From Streptomyces sp. ACA25 (GTDB lineage: Bacteria > Actinomycetota > Actinomycetes > Streptomycetales > Streptomycetaceae): DNA of 64,000 nucleotides. Below are positions 8,124 to 16,409 of the stretch, piece by piece. The notes under the pieces are model-generated. The model had not been told where the DNA came from. It worked only from the letters and a program-made list of their open reading frames with translations, and searched no databases. A program made the position numbers and the translations under genes. Within the stretch, counting starts at the first letter, position 1. Every line of letters begins with the position of its first letter. Where the stretch lies: NCBI RefSeq assembly GCF_028200735.1, contig NZ_JAQKPV010000015.1:87407-151406 (forward strand). Direction: 5' to 3'.

Positions 8124-9512
8124 GTGGCGAACGACGCCAACACCGTTTTCGACCTAGTGATCCTCGGTGGCGGCAGCGGTGGCTACGCCGCGGCCCTGCG
8201 GGCTTCACAGCTGGGCCTGGACGTTGCCCTGATCGAGAAGGACAAGCTGGGCGGCACCTGCCTGCACTACGGGTGCATCCCCACCAAGGCCCTGCTGCAC
8301 GCCGGTGAGCTCGCGGACAACGCCCGCAACGGCGCCGAGTTCGGTGTGAAGAGCACCTTCGAGGGCATCGACATGGCGGGGGTGAACAAGTACAAGGACG
8401 GCATCGTCTCCGGCCTGTACAAGGGTCTCCAGGGCCTGGTCGCCTCCCGCAAGATCACCTACGTGGAGGGTGAGGGCCGGCTGTCCTCCCCCACCTCCGT
8501 GGACGTCAACGGCCGGCGCTACAACGGCCGGCACGTGCTGCTGGCCACCGGATCGGTACCCAAGTCGCTGCCCGGTCTGGAGATCGACGGCGACCGGGTC
8601 ATCTCCTCCAACCACGCGCTGACCATGGACCGGGTCCCGAAGTCCGTGGTCGTACTGGGCGGCGGGGTGATCGGCTGCGAGTTCGCCTCAGCCTGGAAGT
8701 CCTTCGGCACCGAGGTGACCATCGTCGAAGGTCTCCCCCACCTCGTCCCGGCCGAGGACGAGAACAGCTCCAAACTGCTGGAGCGGGCCTTCCGCAAGCG
8801 CGGCATCAAGTTCTCCCTCGGCTCCTTCTTCAAGGGCGTCGAGTACACCGACAGCGGCGTCAAGGTCAGCCTGGACAACGGCAAGACCTTCGAGGCCGAG
8901 CTGCTGCTCGTGGCCATCGGCCGCGGCCCGGTCTCCCAGGGCCTGGGTTACGAGGAGGCCGGGGTCGAGATGGACCGCGGCTTCGTGCTCGCCGATGAGT
9001 ACTGCCGGACCAACGTGCCGACGATCTCGGCCGTCGGCGACCTCATCCCCACCCTCCAGCTGGCGCACGTCGGCTTCGCGGAGGGCATCCTCGTCGCGGA
9101 GCGGCTCGCCGGGCTGAACCCGGTGCCCATCGACTACAACGGCGTTCCGCGCGTCACCTACAGCCACCCCGAGGTCGCCTCCGTCGGTATCACCGAGGAG
9201 AAGGCCAAGGAGATGTACGGGGCCGACCAGGTCGTCACCCTGAAGTACAACCTCGCCGGCAACGGCAAGAGCAAGATCCTCAAGACCACCGGCGAGATCA
9301 AGCTCGTCCAGGTGCGCGACGGCGCTGTCGTCGGCGTGCACATGGTCGGCGACCGGATGGGGGAGCAGATCGGTGAAGCCCAGCTGATCTACAACTGGGA
9401 AGCCCTGCCCGCCGAGGTCGCCCAGCTCATCCACGCCCACCCGACGCAGAACGAGGCGCTCGGCGAGGCACACCTGGCGCTGGCCGGGAAGCCGCTGCAC
9501 TCCCACGACTGA
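8124..9512 (+). CDS. lpdA: Dihydrolipoyl dehydrogenase (E3)
   Basis: The 462-residue flavoprotein reoxidises dihydrolipoyl groups of 2-oxoacid dehydrogenase E2 subunits with NAD+. Domains in order: FAD-binding ILGGGSGGYAAALRA, redox disulfide Cys46-Cys51 in GGTCLHYGCIPTKALLH, NAD-binding VVLGGGVIGCEFAS, second FAD motif SAVGDLIPTLQLAHV, and the dimer-interface active site HAHPTQNEALGE with the catalytic His/Glu pair. The GTG at 8124 is chosen because GGAGG lies 7 bases upstream; it gives MANDANTVFDLVILGGG. The E2 gene starts 58 bp downstream, so the two are probably co-transcribed. E3 may be shared by pyruvate, oxoglutarate and branched-chain complexes. Confidence 0.95.
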   Translation: MANDANTVFDLVILGGGSGGYAAALRASQLGLDVALIEKDKLGGTCLHYGCIPTKALLHAGELADNARNGAEFGVKSTFEGIDMAGVNKYKDGIVSGLYKGLQGLVASRKITYVEGEGRLSSPTSVDVNGRRYNGRHVLLATGSVPKSLPGLEIDGDRVISSNHALTMDRVPKSVVVLGGGVIGCEFASAWKSFGTEVTIVEGLPHLVPAEDENSSKLLERAFRKRGIKFSLGSFFKGVEYTDSGVKVSLDNGKTFEAELLLVAIGRGPVSQGLGYEEAGVEMDRGFVLADEYCRTNVPTISAVGDLIPTLQLAHVGFAEGILVAERLAGLNPVPIDYNGVPRVTYSHPEVASVGITEEKAKEMYGADQVVTLKYNLAGNGKSKILKTTGEIKLVQVRDGAVVGVHMVGDRMGEQIGEAQLIYNWEALPAEVAQLIHAHPTQNEALGEAHLALAGKPLHSHD

Positions 9513-9570
9513 TCGGACCGCTTGTCCGAGGCGCATCCATTCGCACTTTTCGTAAGGAGCAACAGAAACC

Positions 9571-11331
9571 ATGGCGGTTTCCGTAACCCTTCCGGCGCTC
9601 GGTGAGAGCGTGTCCGAGGGCACCGTCACCCGCTGGCTCAAGGCCGAGGGTGAACGCGTTGAGGCCGACGAGCCGCTGCTCGAGGTCTCCACCGACAAGG
9701 TCGACACCGAGATCCCCGCACCGGCCGCCGGTGTGCTTTCCGCCATCAAGGTCGCCGAGGACGAGACCGTCGAGGTCGGCGCCGAGCTGGCCATCATCGA
9801 CGACGGCTCCGGCGACTCGGGGCAGTCCGCCGCCCCCGCAGGGGAGCCCGAGCCGCAGCCCGAACCCGAGCCGGCCAGGCAGGAGCAGCCCGCCGCGCAG
9901 GAGCAGCGGGAGCCGGAGCCCTCCGGCGCCTCCGCGCAAGGCGGTGGCGGCGCTGCCGAGGGCACCGACGTGACCCTGCCCGCACTGGGCGAGTCGGTCA
10001 CCGAGGGCACCGTCACCCGCTGGCTGAAGGAGGTCGGCGAGGAGGTCGAGGCCGACGAGCCGCTGCTCGAGGTCTCCACCGACAAGGTCGACACCGAGAT
10101 CCCCGCACCCGCCTCCGGCACTCTGCTGGAGATCGTGGTCGGCGAGGACGAGACCGCCGAGGTCGGTGCCAAGCTGGCCGTCATCGGTGCCGCGGGTTCG
10201 GCTCCCGCCCAGGCCCCGGCACGGGAGGAGGCCAAGCCCGAGCCCGCCCCTGAGCCCGAGCCGGCCCCCGAGCCGAAGCCGGAACCGAAGCCCGAGCCGG
10301 AACCGAAGCCGGAACCGAAGCCCGAGCCGAAGCCGGAACCGCAGGAGCGCAAGCCCGAGCCCGCCCGCCCCGCCCCCGCGCCGCCGCAGCCGGCCGGCAC
10401 CACGGACGGTGCCTACGTCACCCCGCTGGTGCGCAAGCTCGCCGGCGAGAACGACGTGGACCTCTCCACGGTCAAGGGCACCGGCGTCGGCGGCCGGATC
10501 CGCAAGCAGGACGTCATCGCCGCAGCGGAGGCCGCCAAGGCCGCCGCTGCCGAGCCGGCGGCAGCCCAGGCAGCTCCGGCCCGGAAGGCCCCGGAGGCCG
10601 AGCCGTCGCCGCTGCGCGGCCAGACCGTGAAGATGACCCGGGTGCGCAAGGCGATCGCCAAGCACATGCTCGAGTCGCTGAAGGTGTCCGCGCAGCTGAC
10701 CACCGTGGTCGAGGTGGACCTCACCCGGGTGATGCGACTGCGCGAGCGGGCAAAGGAGCAGTTCCTGCGCCGGGAGGGCGTCAAGCTCTCCCCGATGCCG
10801 TTCTTCATGAAGGCGGCGGCCGAGGCCCTGAAGGTCCACGCGTCCGTCAACGCCAAGGTCAACGACGACGACACGGTCACCTACCACGACACCGAGAACA
10901 TCGGCATCGCGGTGGACACCGACAAGGGGCTGTTCGTCCCGGTCATCGACAACGCTGGCGACCTGAACCTGGCCGGCATCGCCAAGAAGACCGCGGACCT
11001 GGCGAAGCGCACCCGCGACGGCGGCCTGAAGCCGGACGAGCTGTCGGGCGGCACCTTCACGGTGACGAACACCGGCTCGCGCGGCGCGCTGTTCGACACC
11101 CCCATCCTCAACCAGCCGCAGGTCGGCATGCTGGGGATCGGTGCGACCGTCAAGCGTCCGGTCGTGGTCAGCCACCCGGAGCTCGGGGAGACCATCGCCA
11201 TCCGCGACATGGTCTACCTGGCCCTGACGTACGACCACCGGATCGTGGACGGCGCGGACGCCGCCCGCTTCCTGTCCACCGTCAAGGCCCGGCTGGAGGC
11301 CGGCGAGTTCGAGGGTGAACTCGGCCTGTAG
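9571..11331 (+). CDS. sucB: Dihydrolipoamide acyltransferase E2 with two lipoyl domains
   Basis: The 586-residue E2 core carries acyl groups on lipoyl-lysines and transfers them to CoA. Two lipoyl domains (about residues 2-77 and 131-206) share the lipoylation motif STDKVDTEIPAP. A Pro/Glu/Lys-rich linker follows (about 215-270), then a peripheral-subunit-binding domain (VTPLVRKLAGENDVDLSTVKGTGVGGRIRKQDV) and the catalytic domain with His556 in TYDHRIVDGADAARFL. RBS AAGGAG precedes the ATG. In actinobacteria an E2 of this kind can be shared by the pyruvate and oxoglutarate complexes, so the succinyl or acetyl label is uncertain. Lipoate genes lipB and lipA lie 11 kb downstream. Confidence 0.93.
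   Translation: MAVSVTLPALGESVSEGTVTRWLKAEGERVEADEPLLEVSTDKVDTEIPAPAAGVLSAIKVAEDETVEVGAELAIIDDGSGDSGQSAAPAGEPEPQPEPEPARQEQPAAQEQREPEPSGASAQGGGGAAEGTDVTLPALGESVTEGTVTRWLKEVGEEVEADEPLLEVSTDKVDTEIPAPASGTLLEIVVGEDETAEVGAKLAVIGAAGSAPAQAPAREEAKPEPAPEPEPAPEPKPEPKPEPEPKPEPKPEPKPEPQERKPEPARPAPAPPQPAGTTDGAYVTPLVRKLAGENDVDLSTVKGTGVGGRIRKQDVIAAAEAAKAAAAEPAAAQAAPARKAPEAEPSPLRGQTVKMTRVRKAIAKHMLESLKVSAQLTTVVEVDLTRVMRLRERAKEQFLRREGVKLSPMPFFMKAAAEALKVHASVNAKVNDDDTVTYHDTENIGIAVDTDKGLFVPVIDNAGDLNLAGIAKKTADLAKRTRDGGLKPDELSGGTFTVTNTGSRGALFDTPILNQPQVGMLGIGATVKRPVVVSHPELGETIAIRDMVYLALTYDHRIVDGADAARFLSTVKARLEAGEFEGELGL
9661..9722 (+). repeat. 62-bp exact intragenic repeat, copy 1 (lipoyl domain 1)
   Basis: By eye, positions 9661-9722 and 10048-10109 are identical over 62 bases, 387 bp apart in the same reading frame. 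The repeat encodes the core of each lipoyl domain around the lipoylated lysine. Identity at silent positions points to recent duplication or ongoing gene conversion. Confidence 0.75.
10048..10109 (+). repeat. 62-bp exact intragenic repeat, copy 2 (lipoyl domain 2)
   Basis: Second copy of the repeat at 9661-9722, in lipoyl domain 2 of the E2 gene. Recombination between the copies would delete exactly 129 codons, leaving an in-frame one-lipoyl E2. Confidence 0.75.
10225..10370 (+). repeat. Low-complexity Pro-Glu/Lys linker repeat in the E2 gene
   Basis: The linker between lipoyl domain 2 and the subunit-binding domain is built from PEP and KPEPKPEP units, encoded by near-identical CCCGAGCCG/AAGCCGGAACCG hexamers. 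Length variation between strains would be expected here. The linker gives the lipoyl domains swing. Confidence 0.8.
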
Positions 11332-11365
11332 CACCCGGCGCCGGTGTCCGTCACCGGCACCAGGG

Positions 11366-11400
11366 CCGCGCCCCGTCCGGGTCTCCCGGGCGGGGCGCGG
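11366..11400 (+). terminator. Hairpin terminator after the E2 gene
   Basis: Sixteen-base arms (11366-11381 and 11385-11400) pair with one wobble around a TCT loop. It lies 35 bp beyond the stop codon and marks the end of the lpd-E2 transcript. Confidence 0.7.
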
Positions 11401-11460
11401 TCGTCCGCGGTCCCGGACAACTCTCCCGGGTGACCGCTCCCCGCATGATGGGATGGCCGC

Positions 11461-12477
11461 GTGCGTGCTGCCCGGCTCATCCAGATGGTGCTGCTGCTGC
11501 AGGACCGGCAGGTGATGACCGCCGCCGAGCTGGCGGCGGAGCTGGAGGTGTCCGAGCGGACCGTCGCCCGGGACGCCACCGCTCTGTCGGAGGCCGGCGT
11601 CCCGGTGTACGCGGACCGCGGGCGGTCCGGCGGCTACCGGCTGATCGGCGGCTACCGCACCCGGCTCACCGGCCTGGGCCGCAGCGAGGCCGAGGCGCTG
11701 TTCCTGTCCGGCGTGCCGTCCGCGCTGCGGGACATGGGCCTGGCGGACGCCGCTTCCGCCGCCCAGCTGAAGGTGTCCGCGGCACTGATCCCCGCGATGC
11801 GGGACGCCCGGACAGCAGCGGCCCGGCGTTTCCACCTCGATGCTCCCGGCTGGTGGCAGACCGCGGGCACCCCGGCGCTGCTGCCCCGGCTCGCCGACGC
11901 GCTCTGGGACGACCGGCCGGTCTCGGTCCGGTACCGGCGCGGTGGCGGTGCCGCAGGCGAGGGGAAGGGCCGGGAGGTCAGCCGCACGCTGGAGCCCTAC
12001 GGCCTCGTGCTGAAGGCCGGCGTCTGGTACCTGGTGGCCCGCACCGACGGCGACCACCGGGTGTACCGGGCCGACCGGTTCACCGCCGTGGAGCCCGGCA
12101 CGGGACGTTTCGTCCGGGACCCGGACTTCGACCTCCCGGCGTTCTGGACCGAGCGCTCCGCGGCCTTCGCCCGGTCGATCCTGCATGACAGGGTGCGGCT
12201 GCGCCTGACGGCAGAGGGGGCCCGGCTGCTGCCGCACGTCACCGACCGCGCCGCTGCCGGGGAAGCCCTCACCACGGCCGGTCCCCCCGGTGCGGACGGC
12301 CGGATCACGCTGACCCTGGCGGTGGAGAACCTGGACGTCGCCTACAGCCAGCTGCTCGCACTCGGTCCGGAGGCCGAGGTTCTGGAACCCCCCGCCCTCC
12401 GCACCCGGATGGCCGAGGCCGCCACCCGCCTGAACGCCTGCTACCGGGCACAGCCGCCGGATCGAGCGGCCCCGTGA
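11461..12477 (+). CDS. YafY-type transcriptional regulator (HTH plus WYL domain)
   Basis: The 338-residue protein starts with a winged helix (residues 3-60: LIQMVLLLQDRQVMTAAELAAELEVSERTVARDATAL) and has a WYL domain in the centre (about 140-210, with RTLEPYGLVLKAGVWYLVARTDG). A WCX-like C-terminal extension follows. WYL proteins of this shape are actinobacterial regulators that probably respond to nucleotides or nucleic acids. The GTG start is set by alignment of the HTH to the N-terminus. It stands alone, between the E2 terminator and the molybdate operon, so its target is not evident. Confidence 0.87.
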   Translation: MRAARLIQMVLLLQDRQVMTAAELAAELEVSERTVARDATALSEAGVPVYADRGRSGGYRLIGGYRTRLTGLGRSEAEALFLSGVPSALRDMGLADAASAAQLKVSAALIPAMRDARTAAARRFHLDAPGWWQTAGTPALLPRLADALWDDRPVSVRYRRGGGAAGEGKGREVSRTLEPYGLVLKAGVWYLVARTDGDHRVYRADRFTAVEPGTGRFVRDPDFDLPAFWTERSAAFARSILHDRVRLRLTAEGARLLPHVTDRAAAGEALTTAGPPGADGRITLTLAVENLDVAYSQLLALGPEAEVLEPPALRTRMAEAATRLNACYRAQPPDRAAP

Positions 12478-12623
12478 CCCGCGGCAGGCAGGACGCGCGC
12501 CCACCACCGTACTGCTGCCGGCCGGGAGGACCGGCCGTCCGGCGCGATGGCCGCACCGGGCCCTGAAGGACCCGGCACCGGCCCGCGCGTGCCTGGATAC
12601 TGGCCATCTGCTAGTTTCCTGGC

Positions 12624-13655
12624 ATGTCTGGTGGGCGGGTACGGCAACGGCGACAGGGACGCAACTGGTCGCAGGCCGACCTGGCCGCCGCGGCCGGAGT
12701 GTCCCGGCAGTCGATTGCGGCGGTCGAGGCGGGTCGGCAAGTGCCCTCGGTGACGGCTGCGCTGGGCCTGGCCGGTGCGCTGGGCTGCTCGGTCGAGGAG
12801 CTCTTCGCCGAGACCGGGCCCGAGACCGGATCGGTGCTGCCGGTGCTGGTCGATGTCGCGGAGCCGTCGCCCGGTACGCCGCTGACTGTGGCCCGTGTCG
12901 CGTCGACGCAGGTGTGGGCCCCGCTCCACGAGCCGGACGAGGCGGGCTTCCGCCTGGCCGACGCGGTCTGGTCGGCCGACGGCCCCACGATGCTGGACGG
13001 GGCGGCCGGAAACGGGTTCGTCGTGGCCGGCTGTGAGCCCGCCTTGGGGATGGCGGCTGCCGCCGCGCCCGGCACCGGCGCCGGGCGGCTGGTCGTCGTC
13101 CACGCGTCCTCCGGACGGTCGCTTGCCGCCCTTGCCGCGGGCCGAGCGCACGCGGCGGTGGTGCACGGCCCGGCCGGCGGGCTGCCGCCGGTTCCGGAGG
13201 GCCTGGCGCGGTGGGAGCTCGCGCGGTGGCCGGTCGGCCTGGCCCACGCCGGTGCGATGCCCCCGCTGGGCGCGGTGGGCGCCGGCCGGGTACCGGTAGC
13301 TCACCGGGACGCGCTGGCCGCTTCCGAGCAGGCCCTGCACCGGGCGCTGGCAGCTGCCGGAGCTCCGGACCGGGTGCGGGGGCCGGTGGCGGCGGGGCAT
13401 CTGGCTTCGGCGCGGATGACGGCGGCGGGGCAGGTCGCGGCCGGCGTGACCACGGCCGCTGCGGCTTCGGCCGTGGGTCTGCGCTTCACCGCGTGGGAGG
13501 AGCACGTGGTCCAGCTGTGGGTGGACCGGCGGTTCGCCGAGCACCCGGGGATGTCGACGTTGTTGCAGGTGTGGTGCTCACCGCGGGTGAGTTCCCAGTT
13601 GCGCAGGCTGGGCGGGTACACGCTGGCCGGTGCCGGACAAGAGGTGAAGCGGTGA
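12624..13655 (+). CDS. XRE-family regulator fused to a periplasmic-binding-protein-like domain, in the mod operon
   Basis: The 343-residue protein begins with an XRE helix-turn-helix (about residues 1-60: RNWSQADLAAAAGVSRQSIAAVEAGRQ). The rest (about 100-335) looks like a type-2 periplasmic-binding fold without a signal peptide (LAALAAGRAHAAVVHGPAGGLPP, FTAWEEHVVQLWVD). This combination occurs in one-component regulators next to molybdate transporters, where the PBP-like part is thought to sense oxyanion or cofactor. The stop codon overlaps the modA GTG start (GTGA), so regulator and transporter are translationally coupled. Molybdate sensing is inferred from context; no DNA target is visible. 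Confidence 0.85.
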   Translation: MSGGRVRQRRQGRNWSQADLAAAAGVSRQSIAAVEAGRQVPSVTAALGLAGALGCSVEELFAETGPETGSVLPVLVDVAEPSPGTPLTVARVASTQVWAPLHEPDEAGFRLADAVWSADGPTMLDGAAGNGFVVAGCEPALGMAAAAAPGTGAGRLVVVHASSGRSLAALAAGRAHAAVVHGPAGGLPPVPEGLARWELARWPVGLAHAGAMPPLGAVGAGRVPVAHRDALAASEQALHRALAAAGAPDRVRGPVAAGHLASARMTAAGQVAAGVTTAAAASAVGLRFTAWEEHVVQLWVDRRFAEHPGMSTLLQVWCSPRVSSQLRRLGGYTLAGAGQEVKR

Positions 13656-14482
13656 AGCGCACCGGTGCTCTCACGGCAGGGCTGCTGACCGCGGTCGTGG
13701 CGGTAACGGGCTGCGGTACAGGCACGGACGCTTCCGGCACGCCGGACGCCGGCACGAACGCGGGGGCCGGGCCGACGGTGGTGCGGGTCGCCGCGGCCTC
13801 CGACCTGAAGTTCGCCTTGGACGATCTCCTGAAGGACTTTCACGAGGAGCACCCGGGCACGACCGTCGAGGTCTCCTACGGCTCGTCGGGGAACTTCAGC
13901 ACGCAGCTGTTCAACGGAGCCCCGTTCGACGTGTTCCTGTCCGCCGACACCGCCTACCCCGAGATGCTTCGGGAAGCCGGGCTCACGGTCGAGGACTCGC
14001 AGTTCGACTACGCGGTCGGGCGTCTGGTGGTGTGGGCCGGCAAGGACAAGAAGTTCGGCATCGAGGCCGAGGGACTGGACAGGCTCACCGGCCCGGACAT
14101 CCGCAGGATCGCCATCGCCAACCCCGATCACGCCCCCTACGGCGTGGCCGCCGTCGCCGCCCTGAAGAGCGCCGGGGTGTACGAGGAGGTCAAGGGGAAG
14201 CTGGTGATGGGCGACAACATCGCCCAGGCCGCCGAGTTCGTCACCTCCGGCAACGCGGACGCCGGCGTGATCGCCCTGTCACTGGCGGAGGCCGGACCGA
14301 TGAAGGACAGGGGAGATGTCGCGGAGGTGGACCTGGAGTCCTACCCCCGCATCAACCAGGGCGGCGTGATCATGAAGAAGTCGTCCGACGTCGAGGCCGC
14401 GAAGGCCCTCGCCACCTACCTGACCGGGCCCGGGGCGCAAGAGGTGCTGAAGTCCTACGGCTTCTTCCTCCCCGGCCAGTAG
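13652..14482 (+). CDS. modA: Molybdate ABC transporter substrate-binding lipoprotein
   Basis: The 276-residue protein has a lipoprotein signal peptide (MKRTGALTAGLLTAVVAVTGC, lipobox VTGC), then a ModA fold: VRVAAASDLKFALDDLL near the start, VSYGSSGNFSTQLFNGAPFDVFLSAD, IAIANPDHAPYGVAA, and GNADAGVIALSLA near the end. These are the usual oxyanion-contact regions (Ser/Ala near the N-terminus, SSGN and the NPxxAPYG loop). It should capture molybdate (or tungstate) and deliver it to ModBC. It overlaps the upstream regulator by four bases; modB starts 21 bp downstream. Confidence 0.93.
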   Translation: MKRTGALTAGLLTAVVAVTGCGTGTDASGTPDAGTNAGAGPTVVRVAAASDLKFALDDLLKDFHEEHPGTTVEVSYGSSGNFSTQLFNGAPFDVFLSADTAYPEMLREAGLTVEDSQFDYAVGRLVVWAGKDKKFGIEAEGLDRLTGPDIRRIAIANPDHAPYGVAAVAALKSAGVYEEVKGKLVMGDNIAQAAEFVTSGNADAGVIALSLAEAGPMKDRGDVAEVDLESYPRINQGGVIMKKSSDVEAAKALATYLTGPGAQEVLKSYGFFLPGQ

Positions 14483-14502
14483 CACGGCAGGGGACGTCAC
14501 TC

Positions 14503-15180
14503 GTGGACTGGCAAGCGATCATGCTGAGCGTGCGCCTCGCGGCGGCGACCACCGGCATCCTGCTGATCATCGCGCTGCCGCTCGGGGCATGGCTCGCCTA
14601 CGGTCCCCGGCGCTGGTGGCGCACCGCGATCGAGGCGGTCGTCGCGCTGCCGCTGGTGCTGCCCCCCACGGTGCTGGGGTTCTACGCGCTGCTCGCGCTC
14701 GGGCCCCGGTCGCCGGTCGGCCGCGCGTACGAGGACCTCACCGGCAGCCTGCTGCCGTTCTCCTTCACCGGCCTGCTGGTCGGCTCGGTCCTGTTCAGCC
14801 TGCCGTTCGCGGTGCAGCCGATCGCCGCCGGCTTCGCCGGGGTCGACCGCAGGCTGCTGGAAGCCTCCTGGTCGCTGGGGGAATCCCGCCCCCGCACCCT
14901 GACCCGGATCGCCGTGCCGCTGGCCCTGCCGGGGATCGTCACCGGCGCGGTGCTGTCCTTCGCCCACACCATCGGCGAGTTCGGCGTGGTCCTGATGCTG
15001 GGCGGAAACCTGCCCGGCGAGACCCGGACCGTGTCCATCTCCATCTACGACTCCGTGCAGTCCATGGACTACGAGGCCGCCGGCCGCACCAGCCTCCTGC
15101 TGCTGGTCTTCTCCTTCGCCGTGCTGGCCGCCACCTACACCCTCCAACGCCGCTTCACCCATGCCGGAGCCACCCCGTGA
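14503..15180 (+). CDS. modB: Molybdate ABC transporter permease
   Basis: This 225-residue permease has about five to six membrane segments (SVRLAAATTGILLIIALPLG, AVVALPLVLPPTVLGFYALL, FTGLLVGSVLFSLPFAV and others). The EAA loop that contacts the ATPase is ASWSLGESRPRTLTRIAVPLALPG. The GTG at 14503 (MDWQAIMLSV) is the natural start, directly ahead of the first helix. It overlaps modC by four bases (GTGA). Confidence 0.93.
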   Translation: MDWQAIMLSVRLAAATTGILLIIALPLGAWLAYGPRRWWRTAIEAVVALPLVLPPTVLGFYALLALGPRSPVGRAYEDLTGSLLPFSFTGLLVGSVLFSLPFAVQPIAAGFAGVDRRLLEASWSLGESRPRTLTRIAVPLALPGIVTGAVLSFAHTIGEFGVVLMLGGNLPGETRTVSISIYDSVQSMDYEAAGRTSLLLLVFSFAVLAATYTLQRRFTHAGATP

Positions 15181-16295
15181 CCCTCACCCGCAAGGAACGC
15201 ACCGGAACCACCCGGGACGGGCAGCACCCGGCCCTGCGGGCCCGGTTCACCGCCCGGCACCGGCGCGGCCCCGTCATCACCGCCGACCTCACGCTCGCCG
15301 CACGCGAGACGCTGATCCTCTTCGGGCCCTCGGGCGGCGGCAAGACCACCATCCTGCGCGCACTGGCCGGCCTCCATACCCCGGAGTCGGGCCGCATCAC
15401 CTGCGCGGGGACCACCTGGTACGACGCCACCACCCGCACAGACCTGCCGGTGCAGCGGCGGAAAGCGGGCTACCTGTTCCAGGACCACGCCCTCTTCCCT
15501 CACCTGACCGTCGCCGCGAACATCACCTACGGCATGCGCCGGAGCAGCCGCGACCACCGCGCGGAGAGACTCGCCGAACTGGTCGGCCTCCTCGACCTGC
15601 ACGGCCTGGCCGACCGCAAAGCGGGCCAGGTCTCCGGTGGCCAGGCCCAACGGGTCGCCCTCGCCCGCGCCCTTGCCACCGACCCGCACCTGCTGCTCCT
15701 GGACGAGCCGCTGTCCGCCCTCGACTCCCCCACCCGGGCCGCCATCCGCTCCGACCTGCGTGCCCTCCTGCGCGAGGTCGGCATCCCCGCGGTGATCGTC
15801 ACCCACGAACGCGCCGAGGCGTTCGCGCTCGGCGACCGCATGGCCCTCGTCATCGACGGCGCCACCACCCGGTGCGGCTCCGTCGCCGAGGTCATGGACA
15901 ACCCCACGAGCGTGGCGGCAGCCCACGCCCTCGGTTTCGACAACCTCCTGCCCGCCACCCCCACCGTGCCGGGGGTGTACGAGCTCACCTGCGGCCTGCG
16001 CCTGCGCCTGCCCGCCGTCCGGGAAGCCCGCCGGGTGGTGGTCGCCGCCCGGGCCGAAGACCTCCTGCTGCAGTCGCGCGAAAGCCGGCCGGACACCGCC
16101 GCCGACGGCCGCACGCTGACCGGCACGGTCACCGAGACCGTCCCTGAAGGCCCTCTGACGCGCACCCGTGTCCGCCTCCCCGACGGCACCACCCTGACCG
16201 CACTCACCCCCGCCCGCGACCACACCCCACCGCACCCCGGGCAGTCGGCCACCCTGAGCCTCGACCCCGCCCGCGCCGTCGTTCTTCCCGCCTGA
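15177..16295 (+). CDS. modC: Molybdate ABC transporter ATP-binding protein
   Basis: The 372-residue ATPase energises ModAB. Walker A is GPSGGGKTT, the ABC signature VSGGQAQRVALARALA, Walker B LLLLDEPLSALD, and the switch His is in VTHERAEAF. The C-terminal 100 residues form a TOBE/Mop-like domain that may bind molybdate as a regulatory site. The GTG start overlaps the modB stop codon. The gene is followed by a 114-bp gap to a convergent dehydrogenase gene. Confidence 0.92.
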   Translation: MTLTRKERTGTTRDGQHPALRARFTARHRRGPVITADLTLAARETLILFGPSGGGKTTILRALAGLHTPESGRITCAGTTWYDATTRTDLPVQRRKAGYLFQDHALFPHLTVAANITYGMRRSSRDHRAERLAELVGLLDLHGLADRKAGQVSGGQAQRVALARALATDPHLLLLDEPLSALDSPTRAAIRSDLRALLREVGIPAVIVTHERAEAFALGDRMALVIDGATTRCGSVAEVMDNPTSVAAAHALGFDNLLPATPTVPGVYELTCGLRLRLPAVREARRVVVAARAEDLLLQSRESRPDTAADGRTLTGTVTETVPEGPLTRTRVRLPDGTTLTALTPARDHTPPHPGQSATLSLDPARAVVLPA

Positions 16296-16409
16296 GGGCA
16301 GGCGTCCGACAACCCGGGGAGGAGCAGGGCCCCGCCCCGCGCCGGCGCTCGGTGAAGGCGGCCGCACAGGGGGGGCACGGAGGTTCCCTCACCCCCGCCC
16401 GGTCCCGGG

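Noticed and set aside
9427..12507. Very long open frames on the minus strand opposite the E2 gene
   Set aside because: They are low-complexity Gly/Arg/Leu-rich mirrors of the coding strand, as expected in high-GC genes. Motifs and RBS support only the plus strand.
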